Positions 33,317-44,033 of a stretch of 64,000 nucleotides of DNA are shown piece by piece (within the stretch, counting starts at the first letter, position 1; each line of letters starts with the position of its first letter). The stretch is from Paraspadella gotoi. Lineage: Eukaryota > Chaetognatha. A program made the translations under genes and the position numbers. The stretch lies in NCBI GenBank assembly GCA_051294375.1, contig JBJCIZ010000744.1, positions 1,478,262 through 1,542,261 of the forward strand, read 5' to 3'. The notes under the pieces are model-generated. The model ran no database searches. It was not told where the DNA came from and saw only the letters and a list, made by a program, of their open reading frames with translations.

Positions 33317-33358
<42 letters not shown>

Positions 33359-36300
33359 ACACTCGCCTCGACGTCGGGCAGTTGAGGAACCTCGTTGATG
33401 GTCACATTGTTGTTGTTTTCCTCGTCTAAGCATTTGTTCATGGCGGTGATGGGTCGTTCCAAGGGGAAACAAGGCAGCGGCGGGATTATGGGCCCGCATT
33501 CGATCGGGATGGGCTCGGGCGGCTCCGGAAGCTCATAAGNNNNNNNNNNGACCAATGTGGTGAACAACCACCACGTGCGTCTGCGCCTCACTAGTTTGTT
33601 CAAAGGATAAAAATGTTTTCCAAGAACAAAATCGTTTATTTGTTCATTTATAAAATCAACTTAATAAAATAATGAAAGCATATAGATGTTCCATAGAATT
33701 CCATAGAGTATCTATATGCACAAACAAGCAAAAGGAAATAATACTCCTAATTTTTTTATTCACTTTTTCTTATTCTCTTCTTTTATTTTTTGGTTTTCTT
33801 TTGTTCTCTCTTCCTCTTTGGTCGAGAATCTATGAAAAAATTACATATTTATTTTTTTAATTATTCTTTTTAATATATTGAAATAAAATCTGAGCTGAAC
33901 AAAATTTTTTTCTATCTGAAAAAAACTGTAATTATAAGTTAAATTAAAATATAAATTAAACTTTTTTAATTCTATAAAACTAAAAATTTTATTTCTTATA
34001 TTTTTTTTGTTTTTCTTTAAATTTAATCTACTTTTTTTTAAAATCCATAAGGTTTATCATGTTACAAACAAGTTTAAACCAAAATGATTGATCTGTTTTA
34101 TTGGAAATATTGCATAATATTATGCTTATACATGTGGTGAACTACCACCACGTGCGTCTGCGCCTCACTAGTTCGTTCAAAGGATAAAAATGTTTTCCAA
34201 GAACAAAATCATTTATTTGGTCATTTATAAAATCAACTTAATAAAATAATCAAAGCATATAGATATTCCATAGAATTCCATAGATTATCTATATGCACAA
34301 ACAAGAAAAAGGAAATAATACTAACAATCAATAAGGAATACATAAAATCAATGAAGCTTAACAATTAGAATAAGTATTCAAACTGTAGTAATGGACAGTA
34401 AGTGTTTATAACAAATCCTTTACCAGAAGAACTAAGAACTAAATAATATAACAGAAATGAGAACTATTAGAATACTACTAGTGTACCCTAGTAAAATATA
34501 AGGTTATAATGTTCTCTTGTTCAACATAATCAATATAACATGCTATAATAATTAATGAAAATGAAATATCTATATTTAATTACAGTGATGATGTTAAACT
34601 CTACTTCACTGTTTGTGGATGATCTGTCCCGGGCTCGATTCCGGGAGATGGCTCTTTTATTTTGATTCAATAAATTGTTTATTGTTAATTTGTATATTAG
34701 TTTAATGATAAGTTTGTTTATAATATCATTTGGCGATTTGCCCAATTCCGTCAGCTTCAAAAGCGAAGAAACTGGGATCATAATCCCACATATATACTTA
34801 TATCTCTAACACACTCTCTCTCTCTCTCTCTATCTTCTTTCTATTTTTCACCTCTTGCACTGAACAAAAAAAAATATATAAAATAAATAAATCAAAATTA
34901 TTAATAAACAAGTTTGAGCAAACAATGCCGGATCTGCCCACGATCATTAGCGGTAATTAATTAATTAATTAGTTGAAAAAAAATATTTAATTAATTATAT
35001 ATTGATTAATTAAAAGAATAACATCGAACATTTGGGAGCTCAAATGATTTGAACAAAGACGACAACGACGACGAATACAATGACAAAAACGACGACGAAA
35101 TCTTTGTACTTTGTGACCCGTAGTACAGTAGTGGTCAATAAGAATGACCTGTTCTTACCCGACCTTGTTATGGCTGACCTTTTTCTCAGTCAATGTAAAT
35201 ATTAGTTGTTGTTGTTATTATTTTAATCATTTTTTCTTTTTACTGTTTTTGATAATACGCCTCAAATTTTTCTATAAATTCTTGTTTTGAGTCACCGCAA
35301 ACATTATAAAAAAATTTTGATTAATTAATTAAATAATTAATGATAGCGACCACGACAATGATAATACCGACGATGACAAATTGATTGATTGCTTAATTTT
35401 TTTATTGATTGATTGAATATTTGATTAATTGATTGAATAATTAATTAACTGATCAATTCTGGCATTGTTAGCTCAAAACTTGTTTGTTTTTTTATCTTTT
35501 CATTATGACCAAATAAATGACGACCATGATGATGATGATGATGACAACAAGGATAACACCGTCATGATTAATTGAATGATTGATTGATCAATTAAATGAA
35601 ATTCATATCAGGCCTGTTAGTTTTTAGGTCTTTTTGTCAGGTCACTGACAAAAAGACAACAATGACGTTGGAGATGACGATAATGATAACACTGACATTG
35701 TTTAATTGATTAATTGATTGATTAATTAATTGGTTTTTTTAACATTTATTGATAAATAAATTTATTAATTAGATGATTGATAAATTAATTGAATAATTAA
35801 TTGATTGATTGATAAAAAAATTTATTCATTAATTTTTTGATTGATTATTTATTTGATTGATTGAATAATTAATTGATTAATTGAATAATTAATGCAGCTT
35901 GTATTTATACTTAATAAAAAAGAAAAAAGCAAATAGGGAAACAGGTTTTTTATTTTTTTCATTTAAACTCATTTCCACTCGAACGATTCTTACAATCTTA
36001 CAAATCTTACAATTTTTCTTAGTAAAAATTTTACTTGTTATTTGTTAACAAAAAAGATTGTTTAAAATTATTCTACCAATGAATTACATGTCTAAAGAGA
36101 ATATTTTTATAAATAATAACAAATATAAATTTTTTAAAGGAAGGAAGCGATGTGCACTCGAAACCGAACGCGATCCGGGCTAAAAAAGTAGGGATTGCAC
36201 CCGAAAACGGGAGCGGGAGGGGTCTTGGAAGCGCCGGATTGGCAGCGGCGAAAAATCGATCGCTTCCACATCTCTGGTTCAAATAATTCAGAAACATCGG

Positions 36301-39161
36301 AGAGTGTTTATTAAGAGAGACATATCCATGAATTACAGTAAGTGTTCTCATTTCGTACGGGCCATATAGAATCGTTTTCTTGAAAATCCTTAAGAACATA
36401 TTTAACTCTCCTTTTTGGTGTCTGTCTTTTTATCATAAATTTCAGATTCTCCGAATATTCTGACGGCGGCAACTTTACCCACATACAAAATGTCAAGTCA
36501 ATCGTCCCGTCCACTCATGAGTAATTGACTTTCATATAGTGAAATAGATTTTTTTGTTTTTTCCATTTAAACTCATTTCCATTCGCACGATTTCATCGAA
36601 ACTTCATATCCAGCTCAATCACACACTTCCCTACCCACACACAAAATTTCATTCCAATCCATCCAATCACGAGTAATTGGAGTTTTTTGCTAAGGTGGGA
36701 CGGACGGACAGACATCGTTTTTTTTGTTTTTTTTGCATAATTTATCACAATTCGATATTCCGACAATGATAAGTGAATTCCCGACAAGATTGAGGGGGGC
36801 CGGACCGACGGACCGACAAAGTGAATTATAGAGTCGGGGGATCTGCCGACAGAGCAACATCCCTTTAAAAATATACCCACCAAAGAACTTGATCGTCGGC
36901 AGCGTCGGCGGCGGCGGCGGCACCTTGTCCGGATCGGCGCAGAATCCCGGCGGTAGCGCGGGAAAGGTCGGCGGCGGGGGAGGCGGCCTGGAGAGGACGG
37001 CGCGGGCCGCTCGAACCGTCGCTTGATACTGAGGATGCGACTCTGCGTTGTTCGTCCAATTCGCCCATTTCTCGCGCGACGGGATCGGCTGAGGTTTTGG
37101 GGGGGGGGTGGAAAGAGTTGGTGAGGGAGTTTCAGTTGTGAACCCGGTGGATCATCGAGTAAAGTCATCAGCTCCTGTCAATTCGCACCGGTATAGATCC
37201 CCTGTGAATGTCTAACATTTGGGAAGTGTGAGGACGACTGTTAGAACCCTCGGGGGACCTGGGAAACCCTGGAAAACCCTGGAGCCTGGTTCCAAACTTA
37301 GGANNNNNNNNNNNNNNNNNNNNNNNNNTACTCACGCCTATGCCCCTACTGTCTCTTGTTCGGTAATGCCTCCAGGACCTTCGCTTCGCTCGGCTTGGCC
37401 CGCCCTCGCCCTTTCTCACTTATGGCAATGAGATCAAAACCTTCTCCTCTCCCAGACATTCTCCTCACAGAGCACTTGAGGCCGCCCTGTGGGTATGAAG
37501 CTGGTTGGCGGGGAATCTCCTGTGGCAGCAAGACTTACGAACAAAGCCTGCTCGCCTGCTGTTCGTCCTCCAGCCTGATCGTCCTCAATGGCTGAGCAGG
37601 CTAAATCATCTCATCTCCGATCCGTGCGTCCCGGGCTTTTCAATCCCTGGGTATCTCGGTTCTGGATAATAAACTCGAATAGACTGGGGTGCCGGGTAGT
37701 AAATGCATGCAGGTGACAGGGAGGCGGTCACTGAGGGACGTCCGCAGCCCCTACACGCAGTTGGGTGAGACTTACCGGCCGCGCGCGCCGGCGTATCACG
37801 AGGCTATCCTGCCCGTTGCCATAAGTAGGCCGAGGTATGTTTCTGATCTAGGTGTTTAGTTTTTAAAAATTAAAGCATTGTTCAAATAATCAGAAACATC
37901 GGAGAGAGTTTATTAACCGTTAAGTTTATATACAGAGTTTGTACATCTTTCAACTGGCATAACGTGAGACATATCCATGAGATTACAGTAAGTGTTCTCA
38001 TTTTCGTACGGCCATTAGTATAGAATAGTCTTCTTGAAAATCCTTAAGAACATTATTTAACTCTCCTTTTTGGATTTTCTTCGGCTTATTTATCGATCTA
38101 AATAGGGTTCTCCGGAATAATTCTGCAACTGAGCGCAACATTATACCCACATACAGCCAAACACATTCCTACACACACAAATTCATCCTCTCCAATCACT
38201 GGAGTATTGGAGTTTTGCATAGGTAGGGGACTGGACAGACGGATCGTTTGATCGCGGTCGGTTTTGCCATAATGATCAATTACGATATCCGACAATGACT
38301 AATAAGTGAATGCCCGACACAAATTTGAGGGGGGCCGGACCGGACGACCGACAAAGTGAATTATAGAGTCGGGATCTGCCTCCGACAGAGCAACATCCCT
38401 TTGAAATATACCCACCAAAGACTATGATTCCGTCGGCAGCGTCTCGGCGCCAGGCCCGGCGCAACCTTGCCGTGCTATCGGCGCAGAGATCCGGCAGCGG
38501 ATCTCTCCGCGGAAAGGTTCGGCGGCGTGCGGAGGCGGCTTGGAAGGCCTACGCGCGGACCGCTCGAACCGGTCGCTTTGATACTGAGGATGGACTCTGC
38601 GTTGTCGTCAATTCGCCATTTTCTCCGCGACGCGCGGATCGGCTGGATTTGTGGGGGTGGTGGGAAGAGTTGGGAGGCAGTTTCAGTTGTGAACCCGCTG
38701 TGGCTATTCAGTCGAGCTTAAAGTCTCTCGAGCTGCCTTGTCATTCGCACCGGTATTAGGATCCTCCTGTGCAATGGTCTAACGATTTGGGAACATGTGT
38801 GAGCGTCACGCTGTTAGGTAACTCGGGACCTGGAAACCCTGGAAAACCCTGGAGCCTGGTTCCAAACTTAGGACCCGTTTCATTACTGTCGTGGGGGCAC
38901 AGAAGATACGTGTGGTTTTAAGCCCACCTAAAGCCCACCCAAATTACACTTTAATTGACAACCTCGTCTCACCCGCATCATTTCCCTTCTCAGACCCTGC
39001 TCCTCCTCCTCTTCTTCCTCATCCTCCTCATCTTCATCGTCATCCTCTTCGTCGACCATGTACTTCCGGTGATCCTCGTAGTCCTTCCAGACGAAAGGCG
39101 TCGTCGAGAGCAGCGCTGCCGCTCCGCCGCCGGGACTTTGGCGGAGCCGTCCCGTCCAAGT
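32452..39161 (-). CDS. Unrecognised six-exon gene encoding an acidic, proline-rich protein
   Basis: Six minus-strand exons, from 5' to 3': 38973-39161 (TTPFVWKDYEDHRKYMVDE, then a long Asp/Glu run), 36881-37088 (EKWANWTNNAESHPQYQATV, then proline-rich), 33361-33539 (YELPEPPEPIPIECGPI), 32982-33193 (repeats of NRQYPNSADP), 32624-32831 (YWNAEDQQGMIRPRRRSRAP, proline/glutamate repeats) and 32452-32535 (ending in PEFRVVWTSKR and TGA). Borders follow GT..AG, and the phases agree at every junction that can be tested (exons 1-2, 3-4, 4-5, 5-6); the junction between exons 2 and 3 is hidden by gaps. This consistency supports a real gene. I do not recognise the family. No start codon was found upstream of 39161. 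Noisy copies of exon 1 (about 42020-42215) and exon 2 (about 38400-38640 and 40020-40245) lie nearby. Confidence 0.55.
33540..33549. other. Assembly gap, 10 N
   Basis: Cuts exon 3 of the unrecognised minus-strand gene. Confidence 0.95.
33551..34320. repeat. Duplicated ~180-base segment next to a 10-N gap
   Basis: 33551-33730 recurs at 34131-34320 (GTGGTGAAC..CACCACGTGCGTCTGCGCC, then the same AT-rich tail) with few differences. The first copy abuts the gap at 33540-33549, which again points to an allelic join. The sequence between the copies is AT-rich with no gene. Confidence 0.65.
34321..36100. other. AT-rich low-complexity intron or spacer
   Basis: No coding signal. ATTGATTGATTAATTAA-type low complexity fills 35330-35900, with GATGATGATGACGAC stretches near 35050-35095 and 35520-35560. 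A T-arm-like motif (CGGGCTCGATTCCG) near 34630 and a conserved dispersed phrase at 34911-34960 are the only structured parts. Confidence 0.5.
34911..34960. repeat. Copy of a dispersed repeat (GATCTGCCCACGATCAT)
   Basis: The phrase AAGTTTGAGCAA..GCCGGATCTGCCCACGATCAT..AGCGGTAATTAA recurs at about 44272-44325 and 45645-45695, downstream of both EAPP first exons. Confidence 0.5.
37304..37328. other. Assembly gap, 25 N
   Basis: Lies inside a copy of the dispersed CCTGGTTCCAA repeat. Confidence 0.95.
37329..37865. mobile_element. GC-rich inserted sequence, retroelement-like
   Basis: A GC-rich block begins directly after the gap at 37304-37328 and interrupts the duplicated sequence on either side (36.1-37.3 and 37.87-38.9 kb). 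It is not repeated in the window and has no long frame. Composition and position suggest the end of a transposon, but no diagnostic domain is visible. Confidence 0.3.
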
Positions 39162-40420
39162 CTGTTCGGTTCCGAGATAAACAGGGGGTTCCGAGTTTTA
39201 ACGTTCGGTACATAGACTCTTATACGTACAGACGAGACGGACGGACGCTTTCAGCCTCTCTCGCCTGTCGATTGGGAACGACGCGTCGAGGCGTCGAGAA
39301 AAAGGACCTCAGCCTGAAAGCTCTGTTGACGATTTTCCACATGTTCGTCGCCATCTTTTTTTCGTCGTTGTTGTTGTATTTGGTTTTTGACTTATATTGC
39401 TTAACTTAAACGAGAGACAGAAAAAACCTAAACGAACCACAAAAAAAAGAAAGAAAAAATAAATCCGAGAAGTAAAAAAAAAAAAAATTAGCAAGTAATG
39501 TCGACGATAAACTGTAGGGGATAATTTTAAGGCGACTTATTTGTTGAAGACCGACGCTCTTCTTCTCTGTTTATCTTGAAGAAACACCTCCGCGACCCTG
39601 GGGAGGGGCCTGACGGAAGTAGACGGTGGAGACCACGTGATCTCCTTTTTAATATTTGCTAACTAATAATCAAATAATTAATTAAAGAAAAGAGGAATTA
39701 AATCTTTCCATTCGCTATCGATTTCATTCAAACTTTCAATATCCAGCTCAATGACACAACACTTCCCTACCCACAATGTCGTACAAAATTTTCATTCCAA
39801 TCTCAATCACGAGTAATTGGACGTTTTTTTGGCTAAGGTGGGACGGACGGACAGACTCGTTTTTTTTGTTTTTTTTGCATAATTCTTAGCACAATTCGAT
39901 ACCGACAGATGATAAGTGAAATCGGACAAGGATTGAGGGGGGCCCGGACCGACGGACCGCAAAGTGAATTATATGAGTCGGGTGATGCTGCCGACAGAGC
40001 AACATCCTTTAAAAATAATAACCACCAAAGAACCTTGATCGTCGCAAGCGTTCGGCGGCGGCTGGCGGGGCACCTTGTTCCGGAATCGGCGCAGAAATCC
40101 CGGCGGTAGCGCGGGAAAGGTCGGCGGCGGGGGGAGGCGGCCTGGAGAGGAGGGGCGCGGGCGCCGAACCGTCGCTTGATAATGAGAGTGCGACTCTGCG
40201 TTGTTCGTCCAATTCGCCCATTTTCTGCGCGCGGACGGGATCGCTGAGGTTTTGGGGGGTGGAAAGGAGTTGGTGAGGAGTTGTCAGTTGTGGAGACGCT
40301 CGGTGGATCAGATCGAGTTAATAGTCATCAGCTCTGTCACTTCGGCCACCGGTATAGTAGACAGGAGAATCTCGCTTAAAAAGAAATTCACAAATTTTTT
40401 TCTAATAGAGTAATTCCGTT
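37870..40420. repeat. Additional noisy copies of the 36.1-37.3 kb segment
   Basis: 37870-38800 repeats 36270-37250, and 39720-40370 repeats 36570-37200, with many one-base differences. Shared landmarks are GGGACGGACGGACAGAC, the GAGGGGGGCCGGACCGACGGACC tract and unknown-gene exon 2. The 38.8-39.66 kb part (exon 1 of the unknown gene) is repeated at 41.8-42.77 kb. Confidence 0.7.
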
Positions 40421-41800
40421 AATCTGACGTACCTCAAATTGGCAAACGCGTTTGCCAAAATTCGGTTAAAAATACAACTTGTAAGAAGACACACGATTCG
40501 AGAGCGTGTACAACTGAACGAGCTGGTTCCTATTTCGTTTTATGGCAATTTGTGAAGGATTTAATATCAAACAAGCTCAGGGGAAATGCCTATCTGTCTC
40601 CGGAGAATTTCAAACCCTCTTTTTCACTATAAAGAAAATGAAAGGGAAAGTTACAACTTAAAATTGCAACTGGTGATTGTATATTTCTGTTAATGCGGCG
40701 CCTTCGAATTTCGGCAATTCTGATACGCTTGTGTCTGAAGAGCTTGTTCCTATTTTCTTTTTTCATTTTAGTAATGATTTTGACATAAAATGATTCAGGT
40801 CTATATGAAATAGTCCGGTTTGAATCGCGAATTTTTATTTAAAAGAATTAAAGGAGGGTGAGAAAAAAAAAATACTGATTTTTTCTAATACTTTTTGAAG
40901 GAATAACAGATATAAGAGATGTAATAATGACCAAAATGGCCATAATCATAGGGCACATCAGATACAATTTTAGAATTACTTTATGCTGAAACTCCTTACA
41001 GGGTGGGTGTCAAACTAAGTCAAATTATAATGAATTTTAAAAACTAATGACCCCCACAAGAATAAATGAAAATTTAATTCTTTTTAATTTGATGTCTGAA
41101 AGAAAAAAGGCAAAAGTTGTACTCTAGTAAAACTTTAAAGTTTTTTGATAAAGAAATTGTGTAATTTTTTGTCACTTTAAATACTTTGCTTGTCTGTTTA
41201 TACAAGCATGCTTACAAAATTCTTACAAAATATTATTCACCCCATCACAGCCTATAGTATTTCTCTTCTTTTCCACCAGCAAAATAAACATTATTTTGAA
41301 TGGCTAAGAAGAACAGGGATGTTTACTGAATGAGCCGGAAGAACATTGAAATTCTGTCATTTTACTTCATTTTTGAATAATATAATAGGCGAATTTTTTA
41401 ATTATTTAACTTCTCACAGGCCCTTCAAAGATAATTTATAGCTTTCATAAGTATCCCAATTTTAATGTAATTTATTAATATTTTTTTACCCAGAAATCAT
41501 AAAATAAAGAACAGTTGTGGATTCCTTCGCTCGTTTAAGAAAAAAAAATTAATCTAGCGGCAATTCTAGTTTGTAAGAGGCAAGTCAGAATCGGCGAGAA
41601 ATCTTAAAAGGCAAGAATGTTGGAAAAAAGGGGTGGAATTTGATGGGTTTCGCTAAGATTCGTCCACAATGTGAGGGGGGGGGGGGGGGGGTCGTTAAAG
41701 CGAAAGTTAGATTTAGCAATATCGCGTCATTCCACATCTATCGATATAAAAATATAAGAAAAGTCACTGGCTTCTTTTTTTCTATAGCGGCTTCCTAGGT
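40420..41800. other. AT-rich spacer with a 17-G run
   Basis: No coding signal on either strand. The only notable feature is an uninterrupted run of 17 G at 41675-41691. Confidence 0.55.
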
Positions 41801-41804
41801 ATAG

Positions 41805-42770
41805 ATTCCTCTGTGAATGTCTAACATTTTGGACGACTGTTAGAAACCTCGGGGACCTGGAAAACCTGAAACCCTGGAAAACCCTGGAGCCTGGTTCCAA
41901 ACTTAGGACCGTTTCATTACTGTCAGTGGGGGCACAGAAGAATACGTTGTGGTTTTAAGCTCACCTAAAGCCACCGCAAGATTACTCTTTAGAATTGACA
42001 ACTCGGTTCTCACCCGCATATTTCCGCTTCTTCAGACCTCGCTCCTCCCTTCCTCTTCTTCCTCATCTCTCTCATCTTCATCGTCTCCTCTCGTCGACCA
42101 ATGTACTTTTCCAGGTGATCCTCATGTAGTCCTTCCAGACGGAAAGGCGTCGTCGAGAGCAGCGCTGCCGCTCCGCCGCGGGACTTTGGCGTAAGCCGTC
42201 CGTCCAAGTCTGTTCGTTCGAGGATAAACGGGGGGTTCGAGTTTTAACGTTGGTATACGTACAGACGGACACGGACGGACGGCTTTCAGTCTCTCTCGCT
42301 CTGTCCCCCCGGAAAGAAAGTTGGGAAAAAAAAACCGACGCGGGGTTTCCGAAGGCCGTTCCGAAAAAAAAAGAAAAAGGACCGTCAGCCTGGAAAATGC
42401 TGCTGTTGACGATTTTCCCATGTTCGTTCGGCCATCTTTTTTTCGTCGTTTTGTTGTTTATTGTGGTTTTGACTTATATTGCTTAACTCTAAACGAGAAG
42501 ACGAATAAAACCTAAACGAACTACAAGAAAAAAGAAAAAAATAATCCGAGAAGTAAAAAAAAAAAAATTAGCAAGTAATGGTGACGACATAACTGTAGGG
42601 GATAATTTTAAGGAGACTTATTTGTTGAAGCACCGACGCTCTTCTTCTCTTGTTTATCTTGAAGAAAGCACCTCCCGGACCTGGGGAGGGCCTGACGGAA
42701 GTAGACCGTGGGACCACGTGATCTCCTTTTTATGATATTTGCTGAACTAATAATCAATAATTAATTAAGA
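41805..42770 (-). pseudogene. Noisy copy of the unknown gene's first exon region
   Basis: Repeats 38800-39660, including the dispersed CCTGGTTCCAA phrase, the exon encoding VWKDYEDHRKYM (here broken by one-base changes near 42110-42130) and the 3' flank. Probable alternative haplotype. Confidence 0.6.
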
Positions 42771-42844
42771 GTAGTATCACAATCAGAGATAACAGAATCT
42801 AGCCTAAGTGTCGGAGGCGGGAGTTGGCCCCGAGTTGCAGCCAG

Positions 42845-43415
42845 ATATTCGACGAAAAAGTCTCTATCCTCTTCTTGACATCAGTTGAATTCAACATTAG
42901 AACCCTTTCCGTCTTTTCAGGAGGACGTTCCAATCGCAGCCCAGTTTTGGTCCAGTGTGCGAGCGCAAGAATTCGACGAAAGTCTCTATCTCTCTTGACG
43001 AATCAGTTGAATTCAACATTAGAATCCTCGTGCTCAGGAGGACAGTTCCAATCCAGCCCATTTTGGTCCCCGGCAGTTGGCAGCGCAGAATTCGCGAAAG
43101 TCTCTATCTCTCTTGGACATCAGTTGAATTCAACATTAGAATCCCTCGTCTCAGGAGGACAGTTTCCACAATGCCAGCCCATTTTGATCCCCAGTTGCGC
43201 GCAGCATTTCGACGTAATAGTCCTATCTTCTCTGGACATCAGTTGAATTCAACATTAGAAATCCGTCGTCTCAGAGGCAGCTTTCAAAATCCAGCCCATT
43301 TTTGGTCCCAGTTGCAGCGCAGAATTCGACGAAAGTCTCTATCTCTCTTGAATCAATTGAATTCAACATTAGAATCCCTCGTCTCAGGAGGACAGTTCCA
43401 AATCCAGCCCATTTG
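42845..43415. repeat. Minisatellite, about 117-base unit, five copies
   Basis: The landmark TTGAATTCAACATTAGAA starts at 42885, 43007, 43124, 43243 and 43357. Units also share GAATTCGACGAAAGTCTCTATCTC-like and CAGGAGGACAGTTCCAA phrases. The typical spacing of 117 is 39 codons, and the plus strand is open across several units, so it may have been coding. The parallel copy at 44.7-44.83 kb has a single divergent unit. Confidence 0.8.
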
Positions 43416-43419
43416 CTCG

Positions 43420-43660
43420 AAAGGCTGACGTCGACGAGACCATGCGATGAAAGCCGATCGACGACCATCTGACCAAAGAAAAAGTCCGCCGCTTCACGAT
43501 GGACAAACTCATCCTTGCATACCACGTCCCAGATGTCGGAAAAAGACGAACACGGTCTCAATCTCGCAAAACTCAAAGCACTTCTTTGAGCGACTGTCTG
43601 ACTGCCTTCAGCGCGAGAATGGGACTGCTTGCTTCCCGAAGTCTCGTGATTGAGTTGCCG
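43420..43660. other. Conserved exon-like segment upstream of EAPP, two copies
   Basis: 43420-43660 and 44830-45080 are copies of a GC-rich segment with open frames on both strands; in the second copy the plus frame runs to a stop at 45060-45062. I cannot tell which strand is coding and recognise no family. It may be an exon of the gene that contains the minisatellite. Confidence 0.3.
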
Positions 43661-44033
43661 CCGCATTGGACTTAATTTCTTCTTTTTTGGTTCACGTTTT
43701 ATTGTTACGATATATTTTTTTTGTAACCATTTCCGCAATTATTTGTTCGCAATTATTTGTTTTCTTCAAAAAAAAAAGAAACAGACTCGGAAATTAACGA
43801 TCGGCGACTTTTTATTCATGCGTTACGTTTCGTTACCGATATAAAGATTCAAGTGTTTTTTAAAAAAACAACTATTATGTTGTTTTCAATTCGTCCTATA
43901 TTTTTTTTTGCTCAAGTTTTTAGTAATATTACATTAAGGTTATTGTTGCCATTTGTTAAAATTTGTCAACAATTAAACAGTTCGTTAACGATTCATTAGC
44001 AGTTCGTTAACGATTCCTCAACGAATTGGAAAG

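Noticed and set aside
33331-33357. Arg-Glu repeats at the end of the minus-strand frame
   Set aside because: They are translation of a (CT)n microsatellite beyond the proposed donor of exon 3, so intronic.
34610-34660. Possible tRNA gene (CGGGCTCGATTCCG T-arm)
   Set aside because: Only the T-arm-like part is present; no D-arm, anticodon arm or acceptor stem could be folded.
42955-43428. 157-codon frame across the minisatellite as a repeat protein gene
   Set aside because: Unit lengths vary between 114 and 122 bases and the frame is not kept from unit to unit; reported as a repeat with possible past coding.
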